Below, one piece after another: positions 16,133 to 23,400 of a stretch of 36,037 bases of DNA. Numbering within the stretch: position 1 is the stretch's first letter; every line of letters begins with the position of its first letter. Made by a program: the position numbers and the translations under genes. The notes beneath the pieces were generated by a model. The model made no database searches, was not told the DNA's origin, and saw nothing but the letters and a program-made list of their open reading frames with translations. Source of the DNA: CALIKS01 sp964440295 (GTDB lineage: Archaea; Thermoproteota; Nitrososphaeria_A; Caldarchaeales; Calditenuaceae); assembly GCA_964440295.1 (NCBI GenBank), contig CAYTRT010000011.1, positions 1 through 36,037 on the forward strand, written 5' to 3'.

Positions 16133-17257
16133 TTGAATAATAAAGAGGTCGAATTGCTAGACATCGATGGTACCGGAATATATCCAGCTCTACGGCTCTT
16201 GAGGAAAAACTTCAAGGTGAAATATTATTCCATGACTGGAGAGCGTAGCATTACGCATCTAGTTGAGAGATGCCTAGGCCCCGCCCATGTCAGGCTCATT
16301 GCAGACTCGATCAACAAGAATAGGCTCATACAGTCGAGCAGGTATCTCGAAGCCGGCAGTACCGGCATGCTTCTAATCTCATACCTATCCGAATTTAGCA
16401 GAGATTTTAGAGACACCGACGTGCTGAGACTAGCTCAGAAAATTGCTAAGAACCTTCCTGAAGACGCATCTTTCATAGTGACTGGCATTACTTATCCAGG
16501 CTTCATGGACAAGCTCGTAGAGTCGATAAAGAAAGAGATAGCGCTTGAGAAACTGGATGGTCAGTCAGTTCTTTACATCCCTTCTCCGATCTTTATGGGT
16601 AGCCGGGTGCCTGTTGGTGGGAGACTGACGAAGAAGTCAGGCCAGGTCGCCCATGCAATAGTTGGTGGAAAGAAGATTGTTGCCGGGTTGTCTCTTCTCG
16701 AAGCAGAAGTATCCTCAATAATCATGCTGTTAAGAGGGGCATCAATTGAGATCACGGCAGTAGAGAGTCTCCTCCTATCTAGGAAGTTATCAGTACCTCC
16801 TAGGACTGTTCTTAGAAGTTCCTTGGGCCGGGGAGTGAGGCTCTCACTGATAGCGAAGCGTGACCACCCTGTCCTAAGAATGATCAATAGGGTCGAGTCT
16901 AATCTATTGATGGGGCGAGGCGTTATGCGTGTCTTATTAAGAATGTCGAGGGCTGCGGAAGTCGACTTTGCTAATTTATTGAATAGGCTCTGTAAGGGCA
17001 GGGGACGTCTTAGAATACTCGTGATTGGAGGCGAGTTAAAGATGCTCAGCGAGCTCCCTTCAAGAAAGTTTGTAGTTTATCACATTCCGAGAATGACGCC
17101 TGACATGCTTGAAGAGAAAGTGAAGACGTATGCCGGTAAATGCGACGTGGTATTATTGACAAGTAGGGATAAATACGCATATAGAATTGTAAAGACTAGC
17201 ATGGGGGAGGATGTAGTGGTGATTAATCTATACGACTACGTAGGCATGGGTGAATAA
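16133..17257 (+). CDS. degenerate UDP-sugar dehydrogenase-like protein
   Basis: A 374-residue protein whose layout follows UDP-glucose/UDP-HexNAc dehydrogenases but without their key residues. The nucleotide-binding turn appears as DGTGIYPAL (11-19) in place of GLGYVGLPLA. The region ASFIVTGITYPGFMDKL corresponds to the 'vvesTVPPGTT' strand, and IPSPIFMGSRV plus VGGK to the PER...G...VGG segment. The C-terminus, CDVVLLTSRDKYAYRIV then VVVINLYDYVG, matches the closing 'DaivlaTdHdef...viDgRN' region. The catalytic Cys motif is absent. It may be a pseudoenzyme or an unrecognised sugar-nucleotide enzyme. Start is TTG at 16133; the gene overlaps or abuts the Gfo/Idh gene. Family assignment is tentative; the gene itself is solid. 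Confidence 0.55.
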   Translation: MNNKEVELLDIDGTGIYPALRLLRKNFKVKYYSMTGERSITHLVERCLGPAHVRLIADSINKNRLIQSSRYLEAGSTGMLLISYLSEFSRDFRDTDVLRLAQKIAKNLPEDASFIVTGITYPGFMDKLVESIKKEIALEKLDGQSVLYIPSPIFMGSRVPVGGRLTKKSGQVAHAIVGGKKIVAGLSLLEAEVSSIIMLLRGASIEITAVESLLLSRKLSVPPRTVLRSSLGRGVRLSLIAKRDHPVLRMINRVESNLLMGRGVMRVLLRMSRAAEVDFANLLNRLCKGRGRLRILVIGGELKMLSELPSRKFVVYHIPRMTPDMLEEKVKTYAGKCDVVLLTSRDKYAYRIVKTSMGEDVVVINLYDYVGMGE

Positions 17258-18233
17258 AATGCCAGACAGCGTCAAGATAGGCATCATTGGTGCTGGCTTC
17301 TGGGGTGCAAATCACGCAAGAGTAATCTCCGAGCTAGAAGGAGCAACACTGACTGCGATATGCGATATAAACATTGAGAGGGCAAAAAGCATAGCTAGGC
17401 GATATGGGGTACCGCGGGTCTTCCAGGACTATGCCGACTTGCTGAGATGCGATGAAATTGACGCCGTGACGATCTGCACTCCATCAACTACTCACGCCGA
17501 GATATGCATAGAGGCGTTATCTCGGGGGAAGGATGTTCTCGTAGAGAAGCCTATGGCCTCGTCGCTAGAAGAGTCGATGAGGGTCGTAGACGCGGCTAAG
17601 TCTTCTGGCAAGCGCGTCATGGTTGGATTCATAGAAAGATTCAACCCCGCAGTAGAGGTTGCTAAGGACTTTCTGGAGAAGGGGAGGATCGGCAGACCAA
17701 TCCTCATATATGGACGGAGGATAGGGCCTTGGCCAGAGAGGATCGGAGACATAGGAGTGCTGAAGGATACATCAATACATGACATTGACCTCTCACTGTA
17801 TTTCTTCGGTCCTCAGCCCATCTATGTGTACGCAGCGGGCGGCGCCTTCAGACACTCCAACGAAGACTACATACAGGCATTGATTACTTTTAGGGATGAG
17901 AGGTCAGCAATCATAGAGGCAAACTGGTTGACTCCTCGAAAGAAGCGAGATCTAAGAATCACAGGAACTGAAGGAGTGATCCATGTAGAGTTCCTCAGCA
18001 GAGAAGTCATGATCGAGAAGTCTGATGGTACTTATATGCCGATGACGCCCAACTCGGAGCCCTTGAAAAACGAATTGAGATACTTCGTAACCTCCTTGAT
18101 GAGGGGTGAGGAATTGTCTCCAGGATGCATTGAGGGTGCGAGAGCCATGGCCGTCGCAGAGGCAATCCTTCAATCAATAAGTACTAAGAAAGCGGTATGT
18201 GTCTCAGACATGCTTTCATTGCATGGGCTATAG
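17250..18233 (+). CDS. Gfo/Idh/MocA-type sugar-nucleotide oxidoreductase
   Basis: A 327-residue NAD(P)-dependent oxidoreductase. The Rossmann motif is GIIGAGFWG at 11-19 and the family's EKP motif is Glu99-Lys100-Pro101. A DTSIHDIDL segment near 174-182 supplies the usual catalytic-site His/Asp. Length and motifs are close to WlbA-like UDP-GlcNAcA 3-dehydrogenases and other Gfo/Idh members, so a sugar-nucleotide substrate is likely given the neighbours. Two starts are possible: GTG at 17250 overlapping the upstream stop, or ATG at 17259, which has GGGTGA 5-8 bases upstream and is my preference. It is the last gene of the glycan operon. Confidence 0.88.
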   Translation: MNKMPDSVKIGIIGAGFWGANHARVISELEGATLTAICDINIERAKSIARRYGVPRVFQDYADLLRCDEIDAVTICTPSTTHAEICIEALSRGKDVLVEKPMASSLEESMRVVDAAKSSGKRVMVGFIERFNPAVEVAKDFLEKGRIGRPILIYGRRIGPWPERIGDIGVLKDTSIHDIDLSLYFFGPQPIYVYAAGGAFRHSNEDYIQALITFRDERSAIIEANWLTPRKKRDLRITGTEGVIHVEFLSREVMIEKSDGTYMPMTPNSEPLKNELRYFVTSLMRGEELSPGCIEGARAMAVAEAILQSISTKKAVCVSDMLSLHGL

Positions 18234-18266
18234 CTTAAATTTTGCCCTCATCTGTCCATAATTGAA

Positions 18267-19313
18267 TTGAAAGAGCTGAGAACCCTCTACTGGCATAACG
18301 ACTCGCTATTTTTAATCGACCAAAAAACCTTGCCACAAAAGTTAAGATATGTCAAGTGCAGGAGCTACCTCGACGTTGCAAGAGCAATAACCAACATGAC
18401 AGTTAGAGGAGCGCCAGCAATAGGCGTCGCTGCAGCGTATGGATTGGCACTCGCCGCAAAGGCAGCTGCTAGAAAAAATAAGAATGAAATAATTAATGGT
18501 CTTCGAAGGGCCGCGGAAGTATTAGGAAAGACGCGGCCAACCGCTGTCAATCTGTATTGGGCCATTAATAGAGTTATGCGGGTCGCTGAAGAAGCATGGA
18601 TGAAGAACGATGATGTGGCTAAGGTTGTATTAGACGAGGCGGAAAAAATAGCTAGGGAAGACGTCGAAATCAATAGAAGAATTGGACAGAATGGTGCAGG
18701 ACTCTTACCGGACAAAGGAGTAGTAATGACTTATTGTAATGCAGGGGCGCTCGCAACTGCAGGCTATGGAACAGCTCTCGGAGTGATAAAATCAGCAGTA
18801 GAGATGGGGAAGAAGATATCAGTTATAGTGCCGGAAACTAGGCCAAAGCTGCAGGGTGCAAGATTAACTGCATACGAGCTCGAGGTTGCTGGAATTGAGT
18901 ACAGAGTAGTCTCTGACAACATGGCCGCGTTCATAATGAGTAGAGGAATGGTTGATTGCGTGGTCGTCGGGGCGGACAGAATCTTGGCTAGGACCGGACA
19001 TGTTACAAACAAGATAGGCACGCTTGGCCTAGCAATCTCAGCCAACTTTTACAAAATTCCATTTTACGTGGCTGCTCCCCTAAGCACGATAGACTTCGAA
19101 AGAACACCGGACGAAATCGTAATAGAGGAGAGGAGTCAAGACGAGGTTCTGTACTTTGCTGGCAAAAGAATAGCTCCACGCAGAGCAAGAGCTATAAATT
19201 ACGCATTTGACATAACGCCTCCCGAACTCGTAACAAGAATAATAACCGAGGAAGGCATACACTTGCCAAACGAGCTAATGCAACTAAAGACGAATTGCCA
19301 TTTCAAACAGTAA
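18267..19313 (+). CDS. mtnA: S-methyl-5-thioribose-1-phosphate isomerase (eIF2B-like)
   Basis: A 348-residue isomerase of the MtnA/eIF2B-alpha family. The substrate-binding RGAPAIG loop is at 48-54, catalytic Cys157 is in TYCNAGALAT, and catalytic Asp237 is in VGADRI; further marks are ETRPKLQGARLT and NKIGT. It converts methylthioribose-1-phosphate to methylthioribulose-1-phosphate in methionine salvage; ribose-1,5-bisphosphate isomerase of archaeal AMP recycling is a close relative, but the general pattern favours MtnA. Start TTG at 18267 follows AGCTTAAAT (18232-18240), a TATA-like element about 30 bases upstream, so the transcript is probably leaderless. Its 3' end overlaps the convergent VIT1-like gene by 30 bases. 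Confidence 0.9.
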   Translation: MKELRTLYWHNDSLFLIDQKTLPQKLRYVKCRSYLDVARAITNMTVRGAPAIGVAAAYGLALAAKAAARKNKNEIINGLRRAAEVLGKTRPTAVNLYWAINRVMRVAEEAWMKNDDVAKVVLDEAEKIAREDVEINRRIGQNGAGLLPDKGVVMTYCNAGALATAGYGTALGVIKSAVEMGKKISVIVPETRPKLQGARLTAYELEVAGIEYRVVSDNMAAFIMSRGMVDCVVVGADRILARTGHVTNKIGTLGLAISANFYKIPFYVAAPLSTIDFERTPDEIVIEERSQDEVLYFAGKRIAPRRARAINYAFDITPPELVTRIITEEGIHLPNELMQLKTNCHFKQ

Positions 19314-19886
19314 GTAAATAACTACCGCTATGACTCCTACCAATAAGACTCTAGAAACGACGCTCAATGTATTTATCCTAAGTTCTCTACCGAAAAAGTA
19401 TCCCAGAAGTCCTAGCAAGGCTAAAAACGTTAGCATCGAGCCAATTATCCCGACCACTTCGCTCGACGAGACGTAGCTAGATAGTACGTAGGGAGAGGAG
19501 ACGGCAAGTATGGCCATCAATGAGCTTAAACCATTAACCAGTGATACAATAATTGTGCTCGTTAGACTCGCGCTATAGTGAATACTGTTCTTAAGATCGG
19601 TGAGGATAGCCTCCTCCAGGCGTTTAAGTCTAGCCTCTTGCTCCAGCTTTTCAGAGATATATGCCCCGGAAAAACCAGAGATGGCTGAGCCAAGGGCAAT
19701 CGCGAGGATAGTCAACGATACGACTCTGTATTCATGCATTTCTGAGACGTAAAAGCCGAAGATCGCGCCTAATCCAATAAGTGCGCCGTCAAAGGCGTTG
19801 AGGGCGAAGTATCGTCTAGCTATTCCACTCGTCTCTGATAATGCCATTATCGTTCTTATGCGTTGTCTAAGCCTCTCGATTATCAT
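19284..19886 (-). CDS. VIT1/CCC1-like membrane protein
   Basis: A 200-residue membrane protein with about five hydrophobic helices. The first helix carries ALNAFDGALIGLGAIFGFYV and the second GSAISGFSGAYISEKLEQEA, which match the DG...G and SxxxGaYlS patterns of the VIT1/CCC1 family (PF01988, COG1814). Members move Fe2+ or Mn2+ across membranes. It lacks an extended cytoplasmic metal-binding domain beyond a short charged stretch near 80-92. It follows the DUF211 gene by 14 bases on the same strand, forming a two-gene operon. The end overlaps mtnA. Function as a metal transporter is by family only. Confidence 0.78.
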   Translation of the reverse strand: MIIERLRQRIRTIMALSETSGIARRYFALNAFDGALIGLGAIFGFYVSEMHEYRVVSLTILAIALGSAISGFSGAYISEKLEQEARLKRLEEAILTDLKNSIHYSASLTSTIIVSLVNGLSSLMAILAVSSPYVLSSYVSSSEVVGIIGSMLTFLALLGLLGYFFGRELRINTLSVVSRVLLVGVIAVVIYLLFEMAIRL

Positions 19887-19900
19887 CTAGCACCCACATT

Positions 19901-20188
19901 TCACTTCTTTGCCTCGAATTTTTCTATTACTACCGCGTCCACGCTATGTATTGCGCCTCCCAGCCTCTTTATGACCTCTTCTATCTTTGAGACGTCTAGT
20001 TCATTGCCATCAATAATGAGTTTAATTGTCTCCGTCTCTACGTCAACTTCTTGGACTGACGATTCCACTTTTTTTATTCCCCTGAGCTGGGCTATGCTTT
20101 TGCTAAAGTCGATTATGTTGGGGTTATGAGGCTTTAAGACGTCTAACACGAGTCTTACTATAGAGGTTTTTTGTGGTTGTTCAGACAT
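19901..20188 (-). CDS. DUF211 family protein
   Basis: A 95-residue protein of the archaeal DUF211 family (PF02680), reading KTSIVRLVLDVLKPHNPNI at the start, then a VxxVxxxVxExDxETE core and GGAIHSVDAVV at the end. The fold in the family is a ferredoxin-like small sandwich that oligomerises. I place the start at ATG 20188 rather than the longer frame from 20227, because MSEQPQKTSIVRL fits the family's N-terminus and a TATA-like element lies upstream. The function of DUF211 is unknown; here it is co-transcribed with a VIT1/CCC1-like carrier. A metal link is inferred from that alone. Confidence 0.82.
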   Translation of the reverse strand: MSEQPQKTSIVRLVLDVLKPHNPNIIDFSKSIAQLRGIKKVESSVQEVDVETETIKLIIDGNELDVSKIEEVIKRLGGAIHSVDAVVIEKFEAKK

Positions 20189-20257
20189 TAGTACGATGAC
20201 ACCTTGAGCTGCTTCTATCTTTATCAAGGCCGCTAATTTAGTCTTCTCGCTGAAAAG

Positions 20258-20270
20258 ACTTATAAGATGG
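20258..20270. promoter_or_regulatory. palindromic TATA element between DUF211 and L3 genes
   Basis: CTTATAAG is a perfect 8-bp palindrome and reads as a TATA box on both strands. Leftward it lies about 75 bases from the DUF211 ATG; rightward it would give a long leader of about 130 bases before rpl3. Confidence 0.35.
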
Positions 20271-20370
20271 GAATCCCCTTTTTTCAGCTTCTTGAATAAA
20301 TGCTTGCCTTCATGCGATGAATTTTATGATCGTGGTGAATATGCGTCTGGCTGTCGCAAGTCTGGGTTTA

Positions 20371-20380
20371 GGTTTATAAC
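20371..20380 (+). promoter_or_regulatory. TATA box of the ribosomal protein operon
   Basis: GGTTTATAAC is centred about 47 bases upstream of the rpl3 ATG at 20423, predicting a leader of about 20 bases. A GGTGCAGG segment just before the ATG is a plausible ribosome-binding site. Confidence 0.5.
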
Positions 20381-20422
20381 TTTGGAAGAACTTTTGCTCT
20401 CAGCTAACAATAGTGGTGCAGG

Positions 20423-21421
20423 ATGGGGCATAGGAAGTATTCGGCGCCAAGGCGTGGCTCACTGGCGTATAGCCCTAGGAAGAGGGCTGGCGAGTTACTG
20501 CCGAGCGTGAGGTATTGGCCGAGCGTTGATGGCGCCAAGGGACTATTGGGATTCATCGCTTACAAGGCGGGAACAGTGGACCTGCAGTACGTTGACGATT
20601 TACCCGGCTCTCCGACGTTTGGCACAGAGGTGCAGAACGCAGGAACAGTTTTAGCGGCGCCGCCGATGCATGTGATAGGCGTTGTCCTGATGGGTGACGA
20701 GGATGGCAAACTCGTTGAGCTTGGGAGAATGTACGCTAGCAACTTGCCAGAAGCGTTGGTCAAGAGGGTGAGAGGCATATCTTCAGGCGTTGGCAAGAAG
20801 GAGATCGCCGAGTTACTGGATAGGGCAGTAGAGGTCAGGGCCGTTGTCGCCTCCTTCCCGAGCGAGGCGGGACTATCACAGAAACGTCCATTCATCCTCG
20901 AGGTTAAGGTTGCAGGCGATGTTCGCTCCGCCTTCGAATACGTAATGTCGAAGCTTGGAGGCAAGATAAGCGTTTCAGAGGTATTTTCACCCGGACTTTA
21001 CGTTGATGTAATAGGCGTCACTAAGGGACACGGGTTCCAAGGCGTCGTTAAGAGGTTCGGCGTAAAGATCCTGCCCAGAAAGCAGAGAAAGACCCGTAGG
21101 GCGGTCGGCGCGATCGGTGGAAGAAAGCCAACATACGTGACTCGCTTCGTACCCCGTGCGGGACAGATGGGTTTCCATAGGAGGACTGAGCTGAATAAGA
21201 GAGTGATGGCAATACTTGATGATGGCGCAAAGTTGACTCCCAGAGGCGGTTATAAGCACTTCACGGTTCTGAGGTCTCCATGCGTTGTTTTATTTGGCTC
21301 GGTCCCAGGTACTCCGAAGAGGCCCCTAGTGCTTAGGGCGCCCGCCAAACCACCTAAGCGAGCTGCTGGCCCGCCTAAGGTTGTATCGTTCATGTATGGC
21401 GAGGAGGTGCTTGCCTCATGA
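20423..21421 (+). CDS. rpl3: 50S ribosomal protein L3 (uL3)
   Basis: A 332-residue archaeal uL3, usual length. The N-terminus MGHRKYSAPRRGSLAY is a clear archaeal/eukaryotic-type signature. The central region VTKGHGFQGVVKRFG and PRAGQMGFHRRTELNKRV follow the family pattern, the long extension reaching the peptidyl-transferase centre. L3 is an early assembly protein of the large subunit. It is the first gene of a four-gene run, and the stop overlaps the L4 start by 4 bases (ATGA), so the two are translationally coupled. Confidence 0.98.
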   Translation: MGHRKYSAPRRGSLAYSPRKRAGELLPSVRYWPSVDGAKGLLGFIAYKAGTVDLQYVDDLPGSPTFGTEVQNAGTVLAAPPMHVIGVVLMGDEDGKLVELGRMYASNLPEALVKRVRGISSGVGKKEIAELLDRAVEVRAVVASFPSEAGLSQKRPFILEVKVAGDVRSAFEYVMSKLGGKISVSEVFSPGLYVDVIGVTKGHGFQGVVKRFGVKILPRKQRKTRRAVGAIGGRKPTYVTRFVPRAGQMGFHRRTELNKRVMAILDDGAKLTPRGGYKHFTVLRSPCVVLFGSVPGTPKRPLVLRAPAKPPKRAAGPPKVVSFMYGEEVLAS

Positions 21422-22233
21422 GCATCTTATCGCGTCTCAGTCTTTCTACGCCGAGGGAAGTCAGGGTGCTTGGCATTGACGGGTCTGAGAAGGGTAGGGC
21501 TGCTCTTCCACTCGTGTTTAATGCGCCTCTAAGGCTGATGCTTGTGAGGAGGGTCTACAACGCGCTCTTCACTCATAGGCTTCAGCCGAAGGGAGCTTGG
21601 AAGGGCTCGGGGCATAAGTACTCGGTCGAGTCTCTCGGCGCTGGATATGGGCTGGCGAGGATATCTAGGCTGAAGGTTACGGGTACGGGTAAGAGTAATG
21701 CGGGTGGGCTTGTACCGACCGCGGTTGGTGGACGGCCGACTCATCCGCCCGTTCCTGAGAAGCGGATTCGCAAAGATGTAAACGAGAAAGAGAGAAAGGC
21801 TGCGCTGGCTTCTGCACTTGCGTTTACTGCGAGTCCCGAGTGGGTTAGGAAGAGGGGTCACCGTGTTCCCGACGGCGTTGAGCTTCCGATCGTAGTTAAT
21901 GACGAGATTGAAGGCGTGTCGAAGGCGAAGGAATTGGTCAACGTCTTGACTCGTCTCGGACTTGGCGAGGAGCTTGAAAGATGTAAAGAGAGGAAGGTGA
22001 GGGCTGGTAAAGGCAAGATGAGGGGTAGGAGGTATAAGGGTCGGGTTGGTCCGCTGATTGTGGTGGCGCGTGATGAGGGCGTCTCTAAAGCGGCTGGCAG
22101 TGTTCCGGGTGTTGATGTCGTTTTGGCGAGGGATTTGAGTGTTCTTCATCTGGCGCCCGGTGGGCATCCTGGCAGGCTTGTAATATTTTCATCTTCTTCA
22201 CTAGATGTTCTTAGGGGTGTGTTTGGTGGATGA
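21418..22233 (+). CDS. rpl4: 50S ribosomal protein L4 (uL4)
   Basis: A 271-residue archaeal uL4. The family's loop that lines the exit tunnel appears as the Gly-rich basic stretch containing GKSNAGGLVPTAVGGRPTHPP. Other marks are PLVFNAPLRLMLVRRV at the start and MRGRRYKGRVGPLIVV near 200-216. It binds 23S rRNA near the peptide exit tunnel. ATG at 21418 overlaps the L3 stop and its own stop overlaps the L23 start by 4 bases. A long antisense frame lies over this gene, which is a composition artefact. Confidence 0.97.
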   Translation: MSILSRLSLSTPREVRVLGIDGSEKGRAALPLVFNAPLRLMLVRRVYNALFTHRLQPKGAWKGSGHKYSVESLGAGYGLARISRLKVTGTGKSNAGGLVPTAVGGRPTHPPVPEKRIRKDVNEKERKAALASALAFTASPEWVRKRGHRVPDGVELPIVVNDEIEGVSKAKELVNVLTRLGLGEELERCKERKVRAGKGKMRGRRYKGRVGPLIVVARDEGVSKAAGSVPGVDVVLARDLSVLHLAPGGHPGRLVIFSSSSLDVLRGVFGG

Positions 22234-22490
22234 GTCCTGAGGAGGTTATTCTCGGTGTTGTGATCACGCAGGATGCTGTCTCGCTGATTGAGCGTGAGAA
22301 TAAGTTGACGTTTATTGTTTCTTTGAAGGCTACGAAGAGTGATGTGAAACGCGCTGTTGAGGGTCTTTACGATGTGAAGGTTGAGAAGGTAAATACGTTG
22401 ATTACGCCGAGGGGTGAGAAGAAGGCGTTCGTGAAGCTTAAACCAGAGTATAAGGCTTCTGACCTAGCCGTGAGGCTTGGAGTGTTTTAG
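22230..22490 (+). CDS. rpl23: 50S ribosomal protein L23 (uL23)
   Basis: An 86-residue archaeal uL23. Recognisable parts are VSLIERENKLTFIV, ATKSDVKRAVEGLYDVKVEKVNTL and GEKKAFVKLKPEYKASDLAVRLG, the standard L23 core without the N-terminal extension of eukaryotes. It sits at the tunnel exit and binds the signal recognition particle and other factors. The ATG overlaps the L4 stop by 4 bases. The stop is 12 bases before the L2 start. Confidence 0.97.
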   Translation: MSPEEVILGVVITQDAVSLIERENKLTFIVSLKATKSDVKRAVEGLYDVKVEKVNTLITPRGEKKAFVKLKPEYKASDLAVRLGVF

Positions 22491-22502
22491 GGGTGATGAG
22501 CT

Positions 22503-23222
22503 TTGCCGCGCAGGATTAGGGCTCAGAGGATTGGTAGGGGTTCGCCGACTTATGTTGGTAGCATTCAGAGAAGGTATGCAGTTGGTTTTCCGTCGATGCG
22601 TATCTCCTCCGCTGGGCTTTTGAGGGGCGTCGTGCGTGATATTGTTCATGACGCTGGTAGGGGTGTGCCTGTCGCTGAGATCGAGATGGATGGCGAGGTG
22701 TTTTATCTACCTGCGGTTCAGGGACTGTATGTAGGACAGGTAGTCGAGGCTGGGCCTGAGGCTAGTGTTGCTACTGGCAACATTGTTCCAATCGGGAAGG
22801 TACCCGAGGGTGGTCTCGTCTCATGCATTGAGCATATGCCTGGCGATGGCGGCAAGCTTGTGAGGTCTTCAGGTGCTTATGCCTCCGTGGTGTCGCAACT
22901 TGGTGACAGAACTATTGTTGAGCTACCGTCGAAGAAGCTGGCTGAGGTTAGTAGTAAGGCGTTGGCGGTCGTCGGCATTGTTGCGGGTGGCGGCCGGACG
23001 GATAAGCCTATGCTTAAGGCTGGGAAGAAGTATCACTTGATGCGGGCGCGTCATCGTCCTTATCCGCGTGTGAGGGGCGTGGCGATGGTTCCTGCTAGAC
23101 ATCCGTTCGGTGGTGGCAGTCATAAGAGAATTGGTAGGCCTGAGCCGGTTAAGCGTACAGCTCCTCCTGGACAGAAGGTTGGTCTTATTGCTGCTCGTAG
23201 GACTGGTCGGAGGAAGCGTTGA
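22503..23222 (+). CDS. rpl2: 50S ribosomal protein L2 (uL2)
   Basis: A 239-residue archaeal uL2. The start PRRIRAQRIGRGSPTYV and the C-terminal GVAMVPARHPFGGGSHKRIG are diagnostic; His200 is the counterpart of the conserved histidine near the peptidyl-transferase centre. It promotes subunit association. The start is TTG at 22503 with GGGGTGATG just upstream as the ribosome-binding site. In most archaea S19, L22 and S3 follow directly; here the next 180 bases are non-coding and the next gene is on the other strand. Confidence 0.97.
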   Translation: MPRRIRAQRIGRGSPTYVGSIQRRYAVGFPSMRISSAGLLRGVVRDIVHDAGRGVPVAEIEMDGEVFYLPAVQGLYVGQVVEAGPEASVATGNIVPIGKVPEGGLVSCIEHMPGDGGKLVRSSGAYASVVSQLGDRTIVELPSKKLAEVSSKALAVVGIVAGGGRTDKPMLKAGKKYHLMRARHRPYPRVRGVAMVPARHPFGGGSHKRIGRPEPVKRTAPPGQKVGLIAARRTGRRKR

Positions 23223-23229
23223 TCAGAGT

Positions 23230-23269
23230 TGTTAAGCAGCTTGAATTTTTTGTTGAAAACTGCTTAACA
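23230..23269. terminator. perfect 10-bp inverted repeat after rpl2, likely end-of-operon hairpin
   Basis: TGTTAAGCAG (23230-23239) and CTGCTTAACA (23260-23269) are exact reverse complements, with a 20-base loop holding six consecutive T (23246-23251). It begins 8 bases after the L2 stop. Archaeal termination relies mainly on T-runs, so either the T-run or the hairpin could end or protect the mRNA; an operator is the alternative. Confidence 0.5.
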
Positions 23270-23400
23270 CTTCGTTTCTGAATATTTAGTAGTGTTGCTA
23301 TTTATATCTCTTCAGTTATCGTTGTTCCATCTTTTTCTTCATCCTCACCATTAATAATATGTTGTTGACAATAATATTAAAACTCCGAACAATTAATTAT

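Noticed and set aside
20298..20360. Possible C/D-box RNA around GCGATGA in the rpl3 leader
   Set aside because: No matching D box with the right spacing and no terminal stem.
20292..20510. 72-residue plus-strand open frame before and overlapping rpl3
   Set aside because: It uses a TTG start, overlaps the firm L3 start in another frame, and its composition is not protein-like in the non-overlapping part.
21529..22167. 212-residue antisense frame over rpl4
   Set aside because: Shadow of a well-supported ribosomal protein gene; low-complexity basic and Thr/Pro-rich sequence.
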